Assembly (NCBI GenBank): GCA_029948255.1
Contig: JALIZF010001680.1
Coordinates: 437,501 to 501,500, forward strand
Length of the DNA: 64,000 nucleotides
Origin: Telmatactis stephensoni
Taxonomy: Eukaryota > Cnidaria > Anthozoa > Actiniaria > Isophelliidae
Direction of reading: 5' to 3'
The notes under the pieces are model-generated. The model was not told where the DNA came from and searched no databases. It saw only the letters and a list, made by a program, of their open reading frames with translations. Shown one piece after another: positions 46,401 to 59,200 of the stretch. Both the position numbers and the translations under genes were made by a program. The number at the start of each line of letters is the position of its first letter. Within the stretch, counting starts at the first letter, position 1.

Positions 46401-49400
46401 TATTACAAGTGCAATATCTGCAATAAAATCCAAGTTACAAGAAATGTAGTTGGACCATAGAAGTAAAACAGCAAATAAAATAACTTGGAATTTCCATATT
46501 ATGACAATTCGTTCAAAAGAGCAACTGCGCAGCCCAAAAACTATGTGTCTTTGGCAACGCCGTTGCTACGATCAGGGTGACCTTATAGAAGGCGTGCGTC
46601 AGCATCTGATCCCACTGGATTTACATTTTGGCCCTGAATTAAGGTGCGATGAAAAATACATATACCTGGAAGAATTACTATAAGCTGGACTGTATAAGAA
46701 ATACAGAGGTAAAATGTTCGTGTGCAGTGAAATATGGCTAATGCACTATATCGAGGTAATGATTCCAAATGATTTATGAGCTGAACCAAGTGTGTTGAAG
46801 CTTAAGTAACGCAAATGCCTTAAAGGTAAAGGTAAATCAACCTCGTAACAGTTGCACACTGATAAACTTGAAGTCGACGGTTCTTACAGTTTTCCGAGGC
46901 AACACGAATTTTACAGCTTTCAATGAGATTAAAAGTAAACGCAGAGTTTGCTTAATTTGCTTCACACGCCGTATACAAAAGGTTTACCTGTAGCCTTGTT
47001 GAAAGCTCTAAAATAATGCAGTTTGGGGTTAATTTTCCAACCAGTAATGCTAACGCAAGTGTTTTATAATGTAACCCTTTCTAGATATTTCATGCCTGGA
47101 CACTACAAGAACTCTGCGATATTACTCGGGCTACCTGTGGTAGATTGAGTCTATATTTGTGTTGCGAGTCGTCAAACGAGCATGTGTGCAAATTTAGGGG
47201 TGCATGAATGACGTGGTCGAGTGGTTAGACCTCTCGTCTCTCGTTGCTTGTGGTCCCGGGTTCGATTCCCGGACGGGGTGCCTCATGTGAGTTGAGTTTG
47301 TTAGCTCGTTCTCTCCCTTGCTTCAGACATAGCGGAAAAAAAGCTAAGCGGTGGTTTTCATAATTTTTTCATAAACTGATGATGAAGTATGAAAAACAGT
47401 AACTGCTACACTTTTACTAGCTTGAATAAAAACTTTTTACAAAACCTTGTGACGTTACAGTAAAACGTCGTGGGGATATTTATCAAAACAATGATTTTTC
47501 TGCTGATCAAAATGTCACCTCTCCCAAAGTACAGGCGTTATATCTCAAAATCGTATTTCACTGAATTTGGTCACATTTGATATTTTGTTCTTGGTGTCTA
47601 AAATGGCTTGTATGCAAAGTATTGAGCCTTAAAAACCTATGGTGTCCTTATAAATGGAGGCTGTAAAACGTTTTTCCGCCCACGTCCTTGCTTCAAGGGG
47701 CGGTGGGTATTTAGAAAGGAGTGTGTGTGAGAGTAGTACGATTTCATGCACGTTTGATCAGATTTTATATGATTGGATATTTGCGCAATTTAAGTGCCTA
47801 GATGCCCTTTGCAAACAAGCTTTGTTACTCGGGCTTCATTCATTTGCTCGTCGCCTGTACAGGAGCTTCTTCGTAGCCCGAGTGAACGCTACTACAGTGC
47901 CTTGTCTAGAATTATGTCTACAACATTTACTAGCTCGTGGTCACACCCCACGCCTTTTACTCCTATTTTACTGTGTAAAATTGCATTTCACTATTAAGTA
48001 AAAATTACCTGTCGTGTAATAATAGTGAGGAAAATGCCATCTCTTGGACTGTTTTGTGTACGCAATCTGAGCCGAGATGTTTCCTAGGTAGTCATGGTTA
48101 CCACCTAACATGTACCACGTGGTTCGGTGTAATGACGGAGCACGAAAGATATTCTCGAACGTTGACCGGAAGCGGCTGTCTTCCACATTCTTGACGCCGT
48201 TCCAGTAAAAGTTGTCCCCAAGACCTATAACAAACTTTGCGTTTGTTGCTCTGGCAGTCTGTAGAGAGAAAATATAATTAATGATTAATTAATGATTGAT
48301 GATAAAATCTGATTGATGATGAGATTTATACGTGGTCGAATCACAATTGTAAAAGCTTGGTCCAGATGAAAAGACGTTTAGTCGTTAATAAATTCATTTG
48401 CATATAATTATCAGATTTTCAATTTTCTCGCAGGAATTTCAATTCAAAATACCAAAGTACATTGCATATGTATTGTGTTTAACGGATTGTAGTTCAGTTG
48501 CAGGTAAACTTAAAATTCTTGCCAGAAAATTGAAAATGTGATATATACAAATATGTTTATTAATGAATAAATGTCTTTTCATCTGGACAACCTTTTTGAG
48601 AATGACTGTATGTATAAAAATGTAATGAAAAGGAAGGTCCAACTGAAGTCGTCTCAGGGCGTACCCCCTGCATTCCTCCTCTAAATCCACTGCTGGAAAG
48701 TTCTAGTCTGCATCTGAATACCTCGTAAGGTGTTACAGTACGCTGAACCTTTATCTGAAACTTTATCTGGTCCCCAAACACAGCACAGATACGGAAACAG
48801 TTTCATTACAGCAGCTATCAGAAGCTATAACACATGCAAGAGGACTTAAACTTTGACTTTAACTTTGTAATTCATTAACTTTATAATTCATTAACTTTAT
48901 TGATAATTCATTAGAGGGAGGGGAGGGGAGGGGAGGGGAGGGGAGGGGAAAAGGAAGAAGGAACTTCTTTCCTAATTTACTGGTTTATAAATAAGTTGTC
49001 CTAGACGTTAAGGAGGCCCGAAGATGGTTCTGAGCTGTCTGTGAGCTAATCCTCGATAGACCTTAGATAAGACGCGTCTTGTTTTTCGCTCGTAAAATGT
49101 TCCTAATGATTCTCTCTTCCATTAACCATGACCTTCTAAAGTAGTACGACAAAATAACATCTGAATTACAAGTACTTGGTTGAAAGTGCCAAACGACTCC
49201 CTCTTGAAACGAAAGACAAGATTGCTAGTTTATTTTAAAAACAGGTTATCATAATATACGCGTATGTCACTCGTGTCAACGTTTGCGGAACTTTTTAAAA
49301 AACTTCCTGTGTAGCTACAGCCTACGGGTGTGGTAGCACGATTTGGATTTGTTACTTGACCTTTAATATTAATATACGCATATATATAGGCAATTTCCCT

Positions 49401-50592
49401 CAGTACCGCGTCCAAACCTTTAATCAATTATCGCTACAAACGACAAAATCCATCTTTTCGACGAATTTTTTCTAATCGTTCTCAGGTTCTTCCAATAATT
49501 TGCCCAAAAAGTGGACTCATGTGTTTGCAATGCTGCAATGTGGCAAACAGAACAAAAGAGAGCTGTGAGCGTTTAGCCATCAAAGACGATATCCGCAGTT
49601 GATATGAAAGAAGCAGAGTCTCGCTACCGAACGCTGATACAAAAAAACACAGGCGTTTACTAGTTTGAGGATATTTCAACCGGAAATGTGCGATCTAATT
49701 TCGTGCACGATCGCGATTAGTTTTTGCAAAACTGGAAGATTACGAGACTTAATTAGTTATCATTATTAACCTAAACAACTTGTGTTTATTTACCGTTTTA
49801 GAATTGTATAACAATTAAGGCAATCAGTTTTAAGGCCAACTAGTTTGAAGGTTCGCTTGGAATAAGACACGTCTCAAGAATATATCATTCTTGTATAGCA
49901 AGATTGGACATAGACGTTTAGGCTGACATGTCATAAGCGTCCGCCGGGCACACGCGCAGCCGGGTTCGGAAATCGAATTTGGACCAACGCACTGCGATTA
50001 AAACAAAATATACTGAAAACATTTCCTGAATTGGTATTTATAATGTCAATATTGTTTATATTTAGGATACTTCTGCGTATTTTCGAGATCCAGAAAAACA
50101 AGTTGGTATGCATTTAGTTTGACAGAAAGCAGTAAGGTCAGATTTTTAATGAACAACTGGTAACTACGAAACACACTCCGGCGTGTCGCAACCAAATGCC
50201 AAAATTTTGACAATTTTATATACAAGAAATCATTTTCAGAATATCAGAACGTATGAAATCTTTGGTGACTTTTCAACAGAAACGACCCTAAACTTTTCAG
50301 AAAGAATCCCGAGTATTTTATGGATACATTTGAATGTCAATTTATAAATCGTGAAACTGTAAATAATTATACGTCTCTAATAACATAATTTATACATATA
50401 CAATACCTTGCCCATCTGTTTAGCTACTTTCTTCAAGGTTTTAGTAAAATACGGATAATATTGATTGCCCCCAGCATCTCCGACAGCCAGAAATGACAGT
50501 CCTCCATGTCCTTGGCCAAAATCCTTTCTTTGACTTCCAACCAACGATATCAAAGAAGTTAAGACCAAGAAAAGAGGGATAATATACTCCAT
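43453..50592 (-). CDS. Purple acid phosphatase (tartrate-resistant, ACP5-like), copy B
   Basis: Seven coding exons: 50407-50592, 48009-48258, 46304-46376, 46165-46230, 45899-46046, 44303-44409, 43453-43741, giving 372 residues. A clear signal peptide (MEYIIPLFLVLTSLISLVGS) predicts secretion or lysosomal delivery. Metal-ligand motifs are complete: GDAGG (D39), GDNFY (D77, Y80), GNHD (N116, H117), AGHHP (H201) and SGHDH (H236, H238). For exon 6 I used the acceptor before HIKPLDSAVH; a nearer AG gives an immediate stop. The C-terminus extends about 50 residues past the usual end, with an acidic, helix-prone segment (DEDDFDSVLDAFFELQEEEE). The first in-frame ATG is at 50592. It shares intron phases with copy A, so the two arose by duplication. 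Intron 5 contains the 42-bp minisatellite. Confidence 0.91.
44694..44883. mobile_element. Foldback element with CCATGGCGTTATAGACGC arms
   Basis: GACAACAGA, GCCCATGGCGTTATAGACGC and GAGAAAATATAAAGAAC at the left are repeated inverted at 44806-44883. The loop has CTCGGCTACGCCTCG. The preceding ACGCGCGCTCTGATTGG motifs (44479, 44610) also occur at 24448. Confidence 0.7.
44887..44953. repeat. 11-bp tandem repeat GTGAATGCATG
   Basis: Six copies with two variant units, directly next to the 42-bp array. Confidence 0.9.
44975..45656. repeat. 42-bp minisatellite, 16 copies
   Basis: Unit GTTGCAGGGCTGGATACACG plus GTACAACTATGTTGCGCGCA plus AC. Variation is confined to a few sites: GGATAC or GTACAC, ACGG or AAGG, GCGCGC or GCGTGC. 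It contains the palindromes GTTGCGCGCAAC and GCAACGTTGC. As 42 is a multiple of 3, long frames without stops arise on both strands; they are not genes. It lies in intron 5 of phosphatase B. Confidence 0.95.
47216..47330 (+). mobile_element. tRNA-derived SINE family A, head and start of body
   Basis: A box TGGTCGAGTGG and B box GGTTCGATTCCC with tRNA-like spacing, followed by CATGTGAGTTGAGTTTG and TTCTCTCCCTTGCTTC. No matching acceptor stem, so not a tRNA gene. Phosphatase B intron 2. Confidence 0.75.
48914..48952. repeat. (GGGGA)n purine tract
   Basis: About seven GGGGA units in phosphatase B intron 1. Confidence 0.85.
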
Positions 50593-51945
50593 TGACACCC
50601 AGCCATAAAGATGTCGTTACAATATTTCCATAATTAACTAAAAAAGAAGGAAGTTTTCCGAGACAGGATGTTATGCGAGTTCGGCTGACCGGCGACTGCA
50701 CATGCGTAAAGTGGTCAGCATCAGAATTAGTTAGTGACCAGCTTTGTTGTGCTATCCACAAGCAATGTCTACAGTCAACTTACGGGTGGCTCCATTGTGA
50801 ATCCTTGAGGAAATTGGGTAATCGTTATCAAGTGGGTTGTCAGCAATTGACATATTGTAATAGCAACAAATTAATATATCTTAGAAACTATGCAAAGAAA
50901 TAAAGCTTCCGAACAATAATTAAATTAAAACAGCTGGATTAGTAACTTACAGTTCAGCAGAGTACGCTAGCCATCTGATTGTATTCAACTGAAGAACTTG
51001 CACTGATTTCAGTTGAGCTGAAGAGTCGTTGTTCACTGATCTACACTGAGCCAAAACGGTTAAGATTCAAGCCATTGTCGCCGCAATTGCGGTTTTCATT
51101 TCTGCTATTTGCCCTAAAAAGTCCCCCTACTTATGAAAAAAAGTTTGCATGAAAGTACCGGTTGATAAAATGTGATTTTTTTGTTTTCGAAATTTTAACT
51201 CAAACTACATCAACATTTATTTTTTGGAGTTCATGCATGTGTTTCATCGTTGATGTCAACAAAACTCAAGTGCTTTGACTTTTTGATTGTGACACTCGCA
51301 ATCCAAAAAAGAAAGTTGTGACTGAAGTTGTAGTCTGGACAGGAAAAGCTTTCTTATGTTACGGTTTTCTGTTAACTATTATAGGTATTGTTTTGGGTTT
51401 GTTTTGTGTTACATCGTGTTACAGTAGTGCCGGTTTCAGCAAATCTAAGTACGTATCAACCGACTTTGTCAAATGGACCAAAACATAAGTCTAAGCCGTA
51501 CCATAGGAAGTTCAAGGTTGGGCAAGAAATACCACGTTTGCATACATACGCAATCAAATGTGTTATTGAAACGTGCAACAGTATTGACTTTCCTTTCCTT
51601 AGAAAATAGTTCAATTATATTTTGTTGATCATCATCTAGATATTACAAAAATTAAAAGACAAAATTTAGATTAAAAAGGGAAAATTTCAATTCACGTGAT
51701 AATAAAGAATATAAGCTTATTGGTAGATAAATCAGTGTAATATTCTGAACGCCGTGTGTGGTACAAGCAGGCAGAAATTACATTCCCTCCAGTGTCTAAG
51801 ACTAGCCAAAATATTGCGGATAGAACTTTAGCTATAACCATAGATGGTTATAAGTTGGCTACAGATTCGGAAAAGGTACTTTACAAGTTAAGTGTAAGCT
51901 TTTAGGAGCCTAAACACTGTCTGGTTGTAAGAATTAAGCTCGTAA

Positions 51946-52079
51946 GGGCCCGTTTAAGTGAGAGAGGGTGCCCCAATGTAGTAGGGATAACTCTTTTGTT
52001 TTCTTTTCCCTGGGGGACACAAAACGAGTTATCCCTACTACATAGGGGCACCCTCTCTTGTGAACATGTGAACGGTTCC
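51946..52079. mobile_element. PIF/Harbinger-like MITE with TAA target duplication
   Basis: GGGCCCGTTTAAGTGAGAG at the left, inverted CTCTTGTGAACATGTG then AACGGTTCC at the right. TAA at 51943-51945 and 52080-52082. GAGAGGGTGCCCC and TAGTAGGGATAAC arms are near-perfect. The loop CTCTTTTGTTTTCTTTTCCC is shared with 13173-13292. Confidence 0.75.
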
Positions 52080-52260
52080 TAAGATAAGATCGAGGTTAGA
52101 GAATAAAGGGTTTTTACCAGCTTTTTCTTGCTAAGGTTTTGATATTTGTTAAGTGCTTATTTCTTCTCGAAAAACAATTAAGCTTAAACAGAGATTTTAT
52201 ATATGAATGGCAAAATAATAGCTTTGAAGTATTGACAAGTTCAGAAGAATGTTCAGATCA

Positions 52261-52350
52261 GGAGTCGGTTGTACGAAGCCTGGATAAGTTATCCACCGGA
52301 TAAGAGCTATAAATTATATCTGCTGGATAAGGATTAGTACAACCGGCTCC
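52261..52350. repeat. Short palindromic element, GGAGxCGGTTGTAC ends
   Basis: GGAGTCGGTTGTAC and GTACAACCGGCTCC are inverted with one mismatch. CTGGATAAG occurs in both halves. Confidence 0.7.
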
Positions 52351-52522
52351 AAAGCGTTACCAGGTAACCAGGAGGGCGTATTTTAGTCGCGCGCGCGCAA
52401 AAACTGACGCCCAAGCTTTTGGCGCCAAAAATTAAACACACGCGCGCGCAAATGCGAAATCAAACGAAATCAAACAATCAAACCAACTGCAACATTGCAT
52501 TTTTTCACTGTTTTCCCTAAAA

Positions 52523-53080
52523 ATGGAACGCGAAAGATTCCTTGGTGAATGGACTATTGACTCAAAACCAATAATGATTTACGAATTTAGATATCCATAT
52601 AAAAATCATATTGGAATTCGTCTGTGTTACAAACCAACAAGTCCAGACAGCCCTCCTAAAGAGATAGGCGAGCTCAGTATCGATCGTACCAGTACAAGCC
52701 ACGAACCTGGCGAGTTCTCAGTGAAGAATTTTGGGGATATGAAAGACATTTGGAAACAAATGGCCGAGTTTCCTGAATTTGAAAAGACAAGGAAACGGAC
52801 ATTACACAGAGAAGTTTCTAAAACTCCCCTTCACGTTTGCCCCGTTTGGAGACTTCGCAGTTACGACTGTATGGATGAAGCAGAGATTGACTTTTCGGAG
52901 AAAGAAGGAGGAATCGTAACGACTTCGGTAGCCGAGTGTACATTCGGAGAGATAAAAAGATTGGTTAAAAATGTTCCGACAGACCGAGACATTGCCGAAC
53001 ATTTGGTCGTATTGAGTAATTTGGATCAACAAATGGCAAACGAAATTATGATAGAAGGAATAAATGAAATGTTAAAATGA
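52523..53080 (+). CDS. Unrecognised intronless gene, 185 residues
   Basis: An intact frame beginning MERERFLGEWTIDSKP and ending MIEGINEMLK. I do not recognise a family. Visible features: no signal peptide or membrane span, a charged and probably soluble protein, an aromatic N-terminal stretch (IMIYEFRYPYKNHIGIRL), a single CPVW, and a helical C-terminus (HLVVLSNLDQQMANEIMIEG). Codon use looks coding, with no low-complexity bias. The ATG follows an A-rich leader. The stop lies 186 bases from the DTNBP1 stop, tail-to-tail. It may be lineage-restricted, or an old retrocopy of a gene I cannot place. I am fairly sure it is coding; function unknown. Confidence 0.65.
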   Translation: MERERFLGEWTIDSKPIMIYEFRYPYKNHIGIRLCYKPTSPDSPPKEIGELSIDRTSTSHEPGEFSVKNFGDMKDIWKQMAEFPEFEKTRKRTLHREVSKTPLHVCPVWRLRSYDCMDEAEIDFSEKEGGIVTTSVAECTFGEIKRLVKNVPTDRDIAEHLVVLSNLDQQMANEIMIEGINEMLK

Positions 53081-53266
53081 CAATGGAAAACTCATATTTG
53101 TAACTACATTATATATTTTTACACCTCTGGACAAAATTACATGTTGTAATTCAGGTTTTGATAAAATTTCATTAATCAGCTTCAGCTAACTCATCCTTAT
53201 AATTACAATGCCATTTTACCCCACCATTAATAGTTTTGAGTAGAATTATTCTTGATTTGAGGGTAA

Positions 53267-56200
53267 TTAAGATTTTTCTGTGTCTTCATCTGATTTTCTC
53301 TCACTGGCCTGTTTGTCTTCATTTGATTCTTCTTTGGGTTCAGTATCTTCTGAACTCTTTTCATGGCTTATTTTATCATCTTTTTCTTCTTGCTTCTTTC
53401 CTCCACTTCTCCCTAAATCACCATGCAAAGATTTATTCATATTAATGACTACTCAATTACAATTTCAATGTGTATTTTCAATTTGGAATAGGTGTATATA
53501 AGATAACAAAGTTTTAAATTGAAATCCACCCAACCCCCATATCCCTCCTATTTAAATTCTCATGCATGCACAATTTCCTCACAGGAATCCCAATCCCCAA
53601 CAAACTCTCCAAAACTCAAAATTAACGAAACACAATCCAACCTTCTTTGTTTTCCTGATGCTTAGATTTTGATGATTTGGTTTTGGGTGATTTTCTTTTG
53701 TGTTTTGGTTTGTCTGGTGTCTTGGATGGGATAGAAGGATCTTCAGGTTCCTAAACCACAATAGACACTTATCAATTAAGGAGGACAAATACAAAGATGA
53801 CAGAAAAGGCTAAAAACATCAGTAATACAAGTATTCTACTTTACAGAGTATTCTATTTTATTAATCACTGATGTATCTGCAACCATGCAGCTCAATACTT
53901 GTCTTCATTTTGTAGGTAAATCTTCACTGCTGCAAATATGAATTCTACTAAAGTATATTATAGAGCAGATTTCATATGACTGTGAAAATGGCACCACACG
54001 GTCACGGCATGGTTACAGCAGGAATTTCAATGTTTTTATAGCCGTCATGACACTGACATGGATAAGACATAGCATGGTCTGCTTCATATTCATGAAATCT
54101 GCTCTCTATATAACATATTTCACTGATGTAACATTATATCTGGCCCTAATGGGAGGGGAGGGAAAGGGAAGGGAGGGGAGGGATAGGGTGGGATTGAGAA
54201 GTCTCTCTATCTTATCTCACCCCTTTCCCCTTTTCCTTCTTACTCCAATTGGGAGAGCAAGAATGGGAAACTGAAAGGAAAGAGGAATAAGGAGTCACTC
54301 TTTCTTTAGTTCCCTCTCCCTCTCTTGCCCTACTTCCTAAGGGCCAGCAATGCAGGCTACATTGTTACAAACACTAAATAGCATGACGCACCTCACTGTT
54401 AGCAGGACCTAGAAAATCATCCAGCTGTTTGTCTAAATCATAATCCTCAAGTTTGATATCAGCAAGTGAGTCTTTTGATTCACCTAAGTTTGAAACATGT
54501 TCTGAAACAAAACAACATTTATACTTTTAGGGCACAAGGTATGAGGTGTGACAAAAGACAGGACAGGCTTCCGGTGTTTTCTTCTAACTTTCCCTAAGCT
54601 ATTTTGACACAGAGTTTTCAATTTATTTAGGTTAAAAATACAGTAAATCATTCCACTAACCATCTGTTTTGCCAAACTGAATGTAGTAGTTCATCTGTTC
54701 AAGGAAAGCATCTTCATAAACTTTTTGTCTCTCAATAGATTCCTGTCTTTCAAGTTTCTCTTTTTTCTGGTCTCTGATGGCTCGCTCAAGTAGCAGATCC
54801 TCTGTGAATGATGGAATGGATGACACAAAAAAAATGTCAGAATTTCAGGAATGTTTGAAGGGATACCCATAATAAAACCCCTCTAAGAGGACATGTGGTT
54901 ACAGGTAAAATAATCAAAAACAACAAGTTGAGAGAAAAGATAACAAACTGTAGAAATATATGTAATGACTAAACAAAGAATTTTTTGTTTCCTCTAAGAT
55001 TACGAAATTATTCAAATAAATTTAATTTGAAGTAATTTTAAAAATACAGTTCATGAAAAATAAACATGAAAGCAAAAGCACACACATGCAAGTGTCAAAA
55101 TCAAAATTTCAAACTTTCATGGGGATTCTGCACACCTTGCGTGACATCACCGTGACATTTCACATTTTAAAACAACTAAAACAAGGTCATGCAGTACGCC
55201 TCAATCGAGAGGTAGCAAAAGTTTCCAAAACACTATATAGACGTCCCCAAGGACACACAAAGGCTCCATTCAAGAAAGATAAATTTAATTTTAATATTAA
55301 AAATATTTTATTGAATAAAATTAAACCCAGTTTACTCACCCAGACTTATTAAAACCTAAGAGTAAACACGCCGAGGTTTCAAACCTAATCAGCAGTGAAA
55401 TTAATGGCAGGAATGTAAAGAAATATAGGAAACTTTTGTATTTTAAAATGCTAACTAGCCATAGCGTAAAACCAACAATCGTCAGTGAGATCGACAAACG
55501 CCGTGATCCAAACTACAAACGGTCGCCGAAATTCTCAACAAGCATTACAGAAATCTGCAAAACCATAAATCGAAAAGAGCTTGTGTACATCGCTGAAAAC
55601 TACATCTGGCTGTGTAGGCAAAATAGCACAAGATTATTTCATTCAAAGTGGTATAAACTCACCGTGTAATCAAGCTCTCAATCGGTTAGTAATGCCCATG
55701 CTTGCACGGGTGATCTCAGTTCGTTCAGAATGTCTTTGTAAACTCAATGTTTATAAAAAATTGCAAAAACTTTCACTCAAGCAGAAATATTCATATAATA
55801 ATCGCAACTATTGACTATGGCAAATGGCAAATATTTCTTAACTGACTACATCACAAAATCAAACAACTAGCGCTGGGTTTCCTGTCTCTTTCGGGAGATC
55901 GTCGTAAATGCCATATTTATCGAAAAATGTGCAACACAGTTCACGTAGATGAAGAGATTTATATAAGAAGAACAATAATGGATAATGAAAAGACGATATT
56001 TCTTGGAGTGAATTATATTTCAGTCATTAAAATTAACTAAAACTGACTAAGTAAACTTCGAGTCAATTCCGAATGCCTGCCGAATATATCACTTCGTGTC
56101 AACTTCGGCAAACCCGAATTACACACACGTACACACGTACGCTTACACACTCGATGACATAGAGGTTACGGCTTGTAACCAAGCCTGTAACCACAAAAAT

Positions 56201-59200
56201 GGCTTAAGTGACTTTTTTCAAATCTTCTCAAATGGTCCAAAATGATATTAATATATCAGATTAAGGATATTAATATTAATACTTTCTGATGGTGAAATGT
56301 CAACATTTGCACAACAATAGTCACTTAGGTCATTTTCAATATCAGCCCTTCATTTTCACTATCACTTTCACCACTGTAATCATTATCATCAACATTATCA
56401 TCATCATTATTACTATCAATCAACAATTTCTTAGAATTACCTTTAAGCTTTTCAAGGTCATCTCTAAGAATAAGAATGAACAAGAAATATAAAGTATTAG
56501 ATTTTTAGTTATTTGGCAACATGGTACTGGCAACATACTTGCAGGTAAAGAAACCATGGAAACTATCCCAATTAAATAATTTTTATAAACCATTTCCTCA
56601 GCCAGCAAAGAGTCAATGTACATGTAAGATGTCTTGGTAAATTTTCCCACTCACATCTGACTGACTCAGTTGTATGCAATTCTCAAACTGCTGCAGTTTT
56701 CGATATTCTACAAACTCTGACATTTCAAACACCAACCACCACAATTGGCATTTTTCTTCTGTTAGAAAACTCCAAACATTGCCAAACACTTATTGGAACT
56801 CCACCCACAAAACACTTGTGTCTGTCTGGTTGGGTCTCAGTATGTTCAGGGTATATTCACTTTCATTTGGCAATGTTCAAAGTTTTGATTGACAGAAGCA
56901 AAAAGGCTAATTGGTAGTTGGCACTTGAATGTCAAAAACTGCAGCAGTAATCGTCTTGGACTTGGAAATGTTTTACACTGATTGCTCTACACTGAGTTTC
57001 ACTCGAAAGTATTTGGAGTCATATTAGCAATGAATGAGTGTATGTATGATGAGCCATTATATTATAAATGGTTACTGGTATCCTATTCAAATACATGTAT
57101 ATGCTTAGAATACCCACTAGTTAAGAGTATCACAATACTCACAGTTTGTTCTGTTGCAGTGTAACCATTTTCAGACGGTGACAATTCTTGTGTCTTTCAA
57201 GATCAAGTTTTTCACAGAGTTCTTCAAGATCCATTAAAAGAACTTCTAACATCTCTGCTTGACTACCAATGGCCACTGATCAACAAATTGTACAATAAAT
57301 AAACCATCTATCAATTTTGATGATTGTGAGCAGCTTATGATGCTTATTTATTATTATACAGCCTTCTCAATATGTGTGCTCTGATTGGCTGAAAACTGTA
57401 CCTAATAAGAGAACAGAGCACACTTTCTGATGTCAGCAGTATGAGCTTGACTGCGCTTGCCTTTTCAAGAGGGAAATCAAAATTTTTGCCTTGAATATTT
57501 ACTCCACAATCTAGCAAATATATAATAAAACAAATAGAACAGCTTTTCCCGTGTTCTGTTCAGTAATACAGTTTAGGAAGCACCAATGCACTCACAAAGG
57601 GTAGAGAGCACTCACCTATGGTTCGTGCTCTCCTTACACTTCTTTTGTGCTCTCATCACTTCCTGCATGCTGTATAACTGAATGGAGCACGGGAAAAGCT
57701 GTTCTATTTGTTAAATATAGCATATCATGGTTAACATGCATCTTCAGGTATCCAGGAGTAATATTCTGTCACTGGTTTGTCGCTCCTGGAAACACCGTCT
57801 GTTTGAACTTGTCCCAGCAGTCAAACTTCATCATGGCAATATTTTAATGGTTATCGTAATGTGTCTACATGTACATGATCCTGATTGGTCCGCCTAATCA
57901 CCCAGGCCATTCAGAAATGAGAGAAAACTTTACTTCAGTAACAAGCTCTAACAGATAACATTCCCAGGAGTATTTTCTCTAGGGGTGAGACAGAAACAAG
58001 TAACAGAATAATACTGAACCCCAGGGGATTATAGTTAACGTGTCAGTACTGAGATTAGCCTGCATGGTGCCTGGAGGGCCGCTATGCAGACTATACTGAG
58101 ATATTCTATAATCATTACAAAATGGATTGCCCAAATAACGTTGATGAATGAATAGGTTATTTGCATTATTGGGTCATACTACAACTACCAGTGAGAACAC
58201 TTTCCCTAGCTTCATTTGTGAAACCATTTTAATAGACCTTTTTCGAGTTTGTTCATACCGCCGTAAAATTAGACACATTGGCGCAGGGTTATAACCTTGA
58301 GTCAAGGTAAATTATGCAAAAATACCAGCGAGAAAAGCAATACATATTGACTAACTACAATACAGAAATCAATTGCATTCCCATGGGTCTTTCTTGAAAA
58401 GGAGGCTGACCCTGCATAAATGCACCTTTTGTCAAGAAGCTCAGTGGTCTCTATTAATACATGTAATTGGAAACTAGACTATTAAACATAATGGCACCAA
58501 TTGCCTACAGTTCCCAAGAGGAAATAATATCCTGAACACGAAAGAAACTTGGTAAAACATTCTGGTTGTTGTAGTAAAATGGAACCATCATGCAAACGAC
58601 CCATTGTGGTTTTCATTATATCAAATACAGCAATCTCACCAATCTCATCTGTTACAGATTGTACATTCTGAATCACCTCTGGTAGTTTATCTAGTTCTCC
58701 ATGGAATATTGTCATTGTATTGCGGAGCTCTGTACACTTCTTGAGTACTGTATTGATAGCTTTATCTGCTTCCTATATTGTTGACCAGAAATGAGAGAAT
58801 TGAGAAAATGAGAATTGAAACGAAACATGCAAGGAAAATGAAATGGGAATAGAATTAAAATGATGTACCTCGGCCTCTTTAGCAGATGATTTTGATTTTT
58901 CATGAATTTCAGTCCATTCTGTATGATATCTAAAGCATTAATATTATTATTATTATAGTTCAGCTTTCTTATCTCCTATTGCCCACTCTCCTCTAAACTT
59001 TCTCAAATACATTCTTGTTTTCTCCTTATATTACACCACAAAAACTAGCTTAAATTTTCTCTAATAATTTTTAAATACCAACCTTTCTAAAATTTCTGAA
59101 CCTGCTTCTATATCAGAATTAAATGTCTGATCATGTCTAGAAATTGTAAAATGAGAATATGTTATACAAGTAGTTACTGTCTTAAAACTTTAAGCCGGCG

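Larger units (their letters stand above)
50593..52522. other. Intergenic between phosphatase B and the 52523 gene
   Basis: Holds two foldback elements (51946, 52261) and a CGCGCGC-rich patch at 52388-52450 just before the 52523 gene, possibly part of its promoter. No other gene seen. Confidence 0.5.

Noticed and set aside
47216..47290. tRNA gene on the + strand
   Set aside because: Acceptor ends do not pair and the same body follows as in SINE family A.
50593..50598. GTG start for phosphatase B
   Set aside because: ATG two codons downstream at 50592 gives a clean signal peptide.
55053..55814. Two + strand frames inside DTNBP1 intron 8
   Set aside because: No recognisable domain; AT-rich, lysine-biased by composition, no splice partners.
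58231..58457. Possible foldback element with TAATAGACC ends
   Set aside because: Only about 10 bp of imperfect terminal complementarity; not enough.
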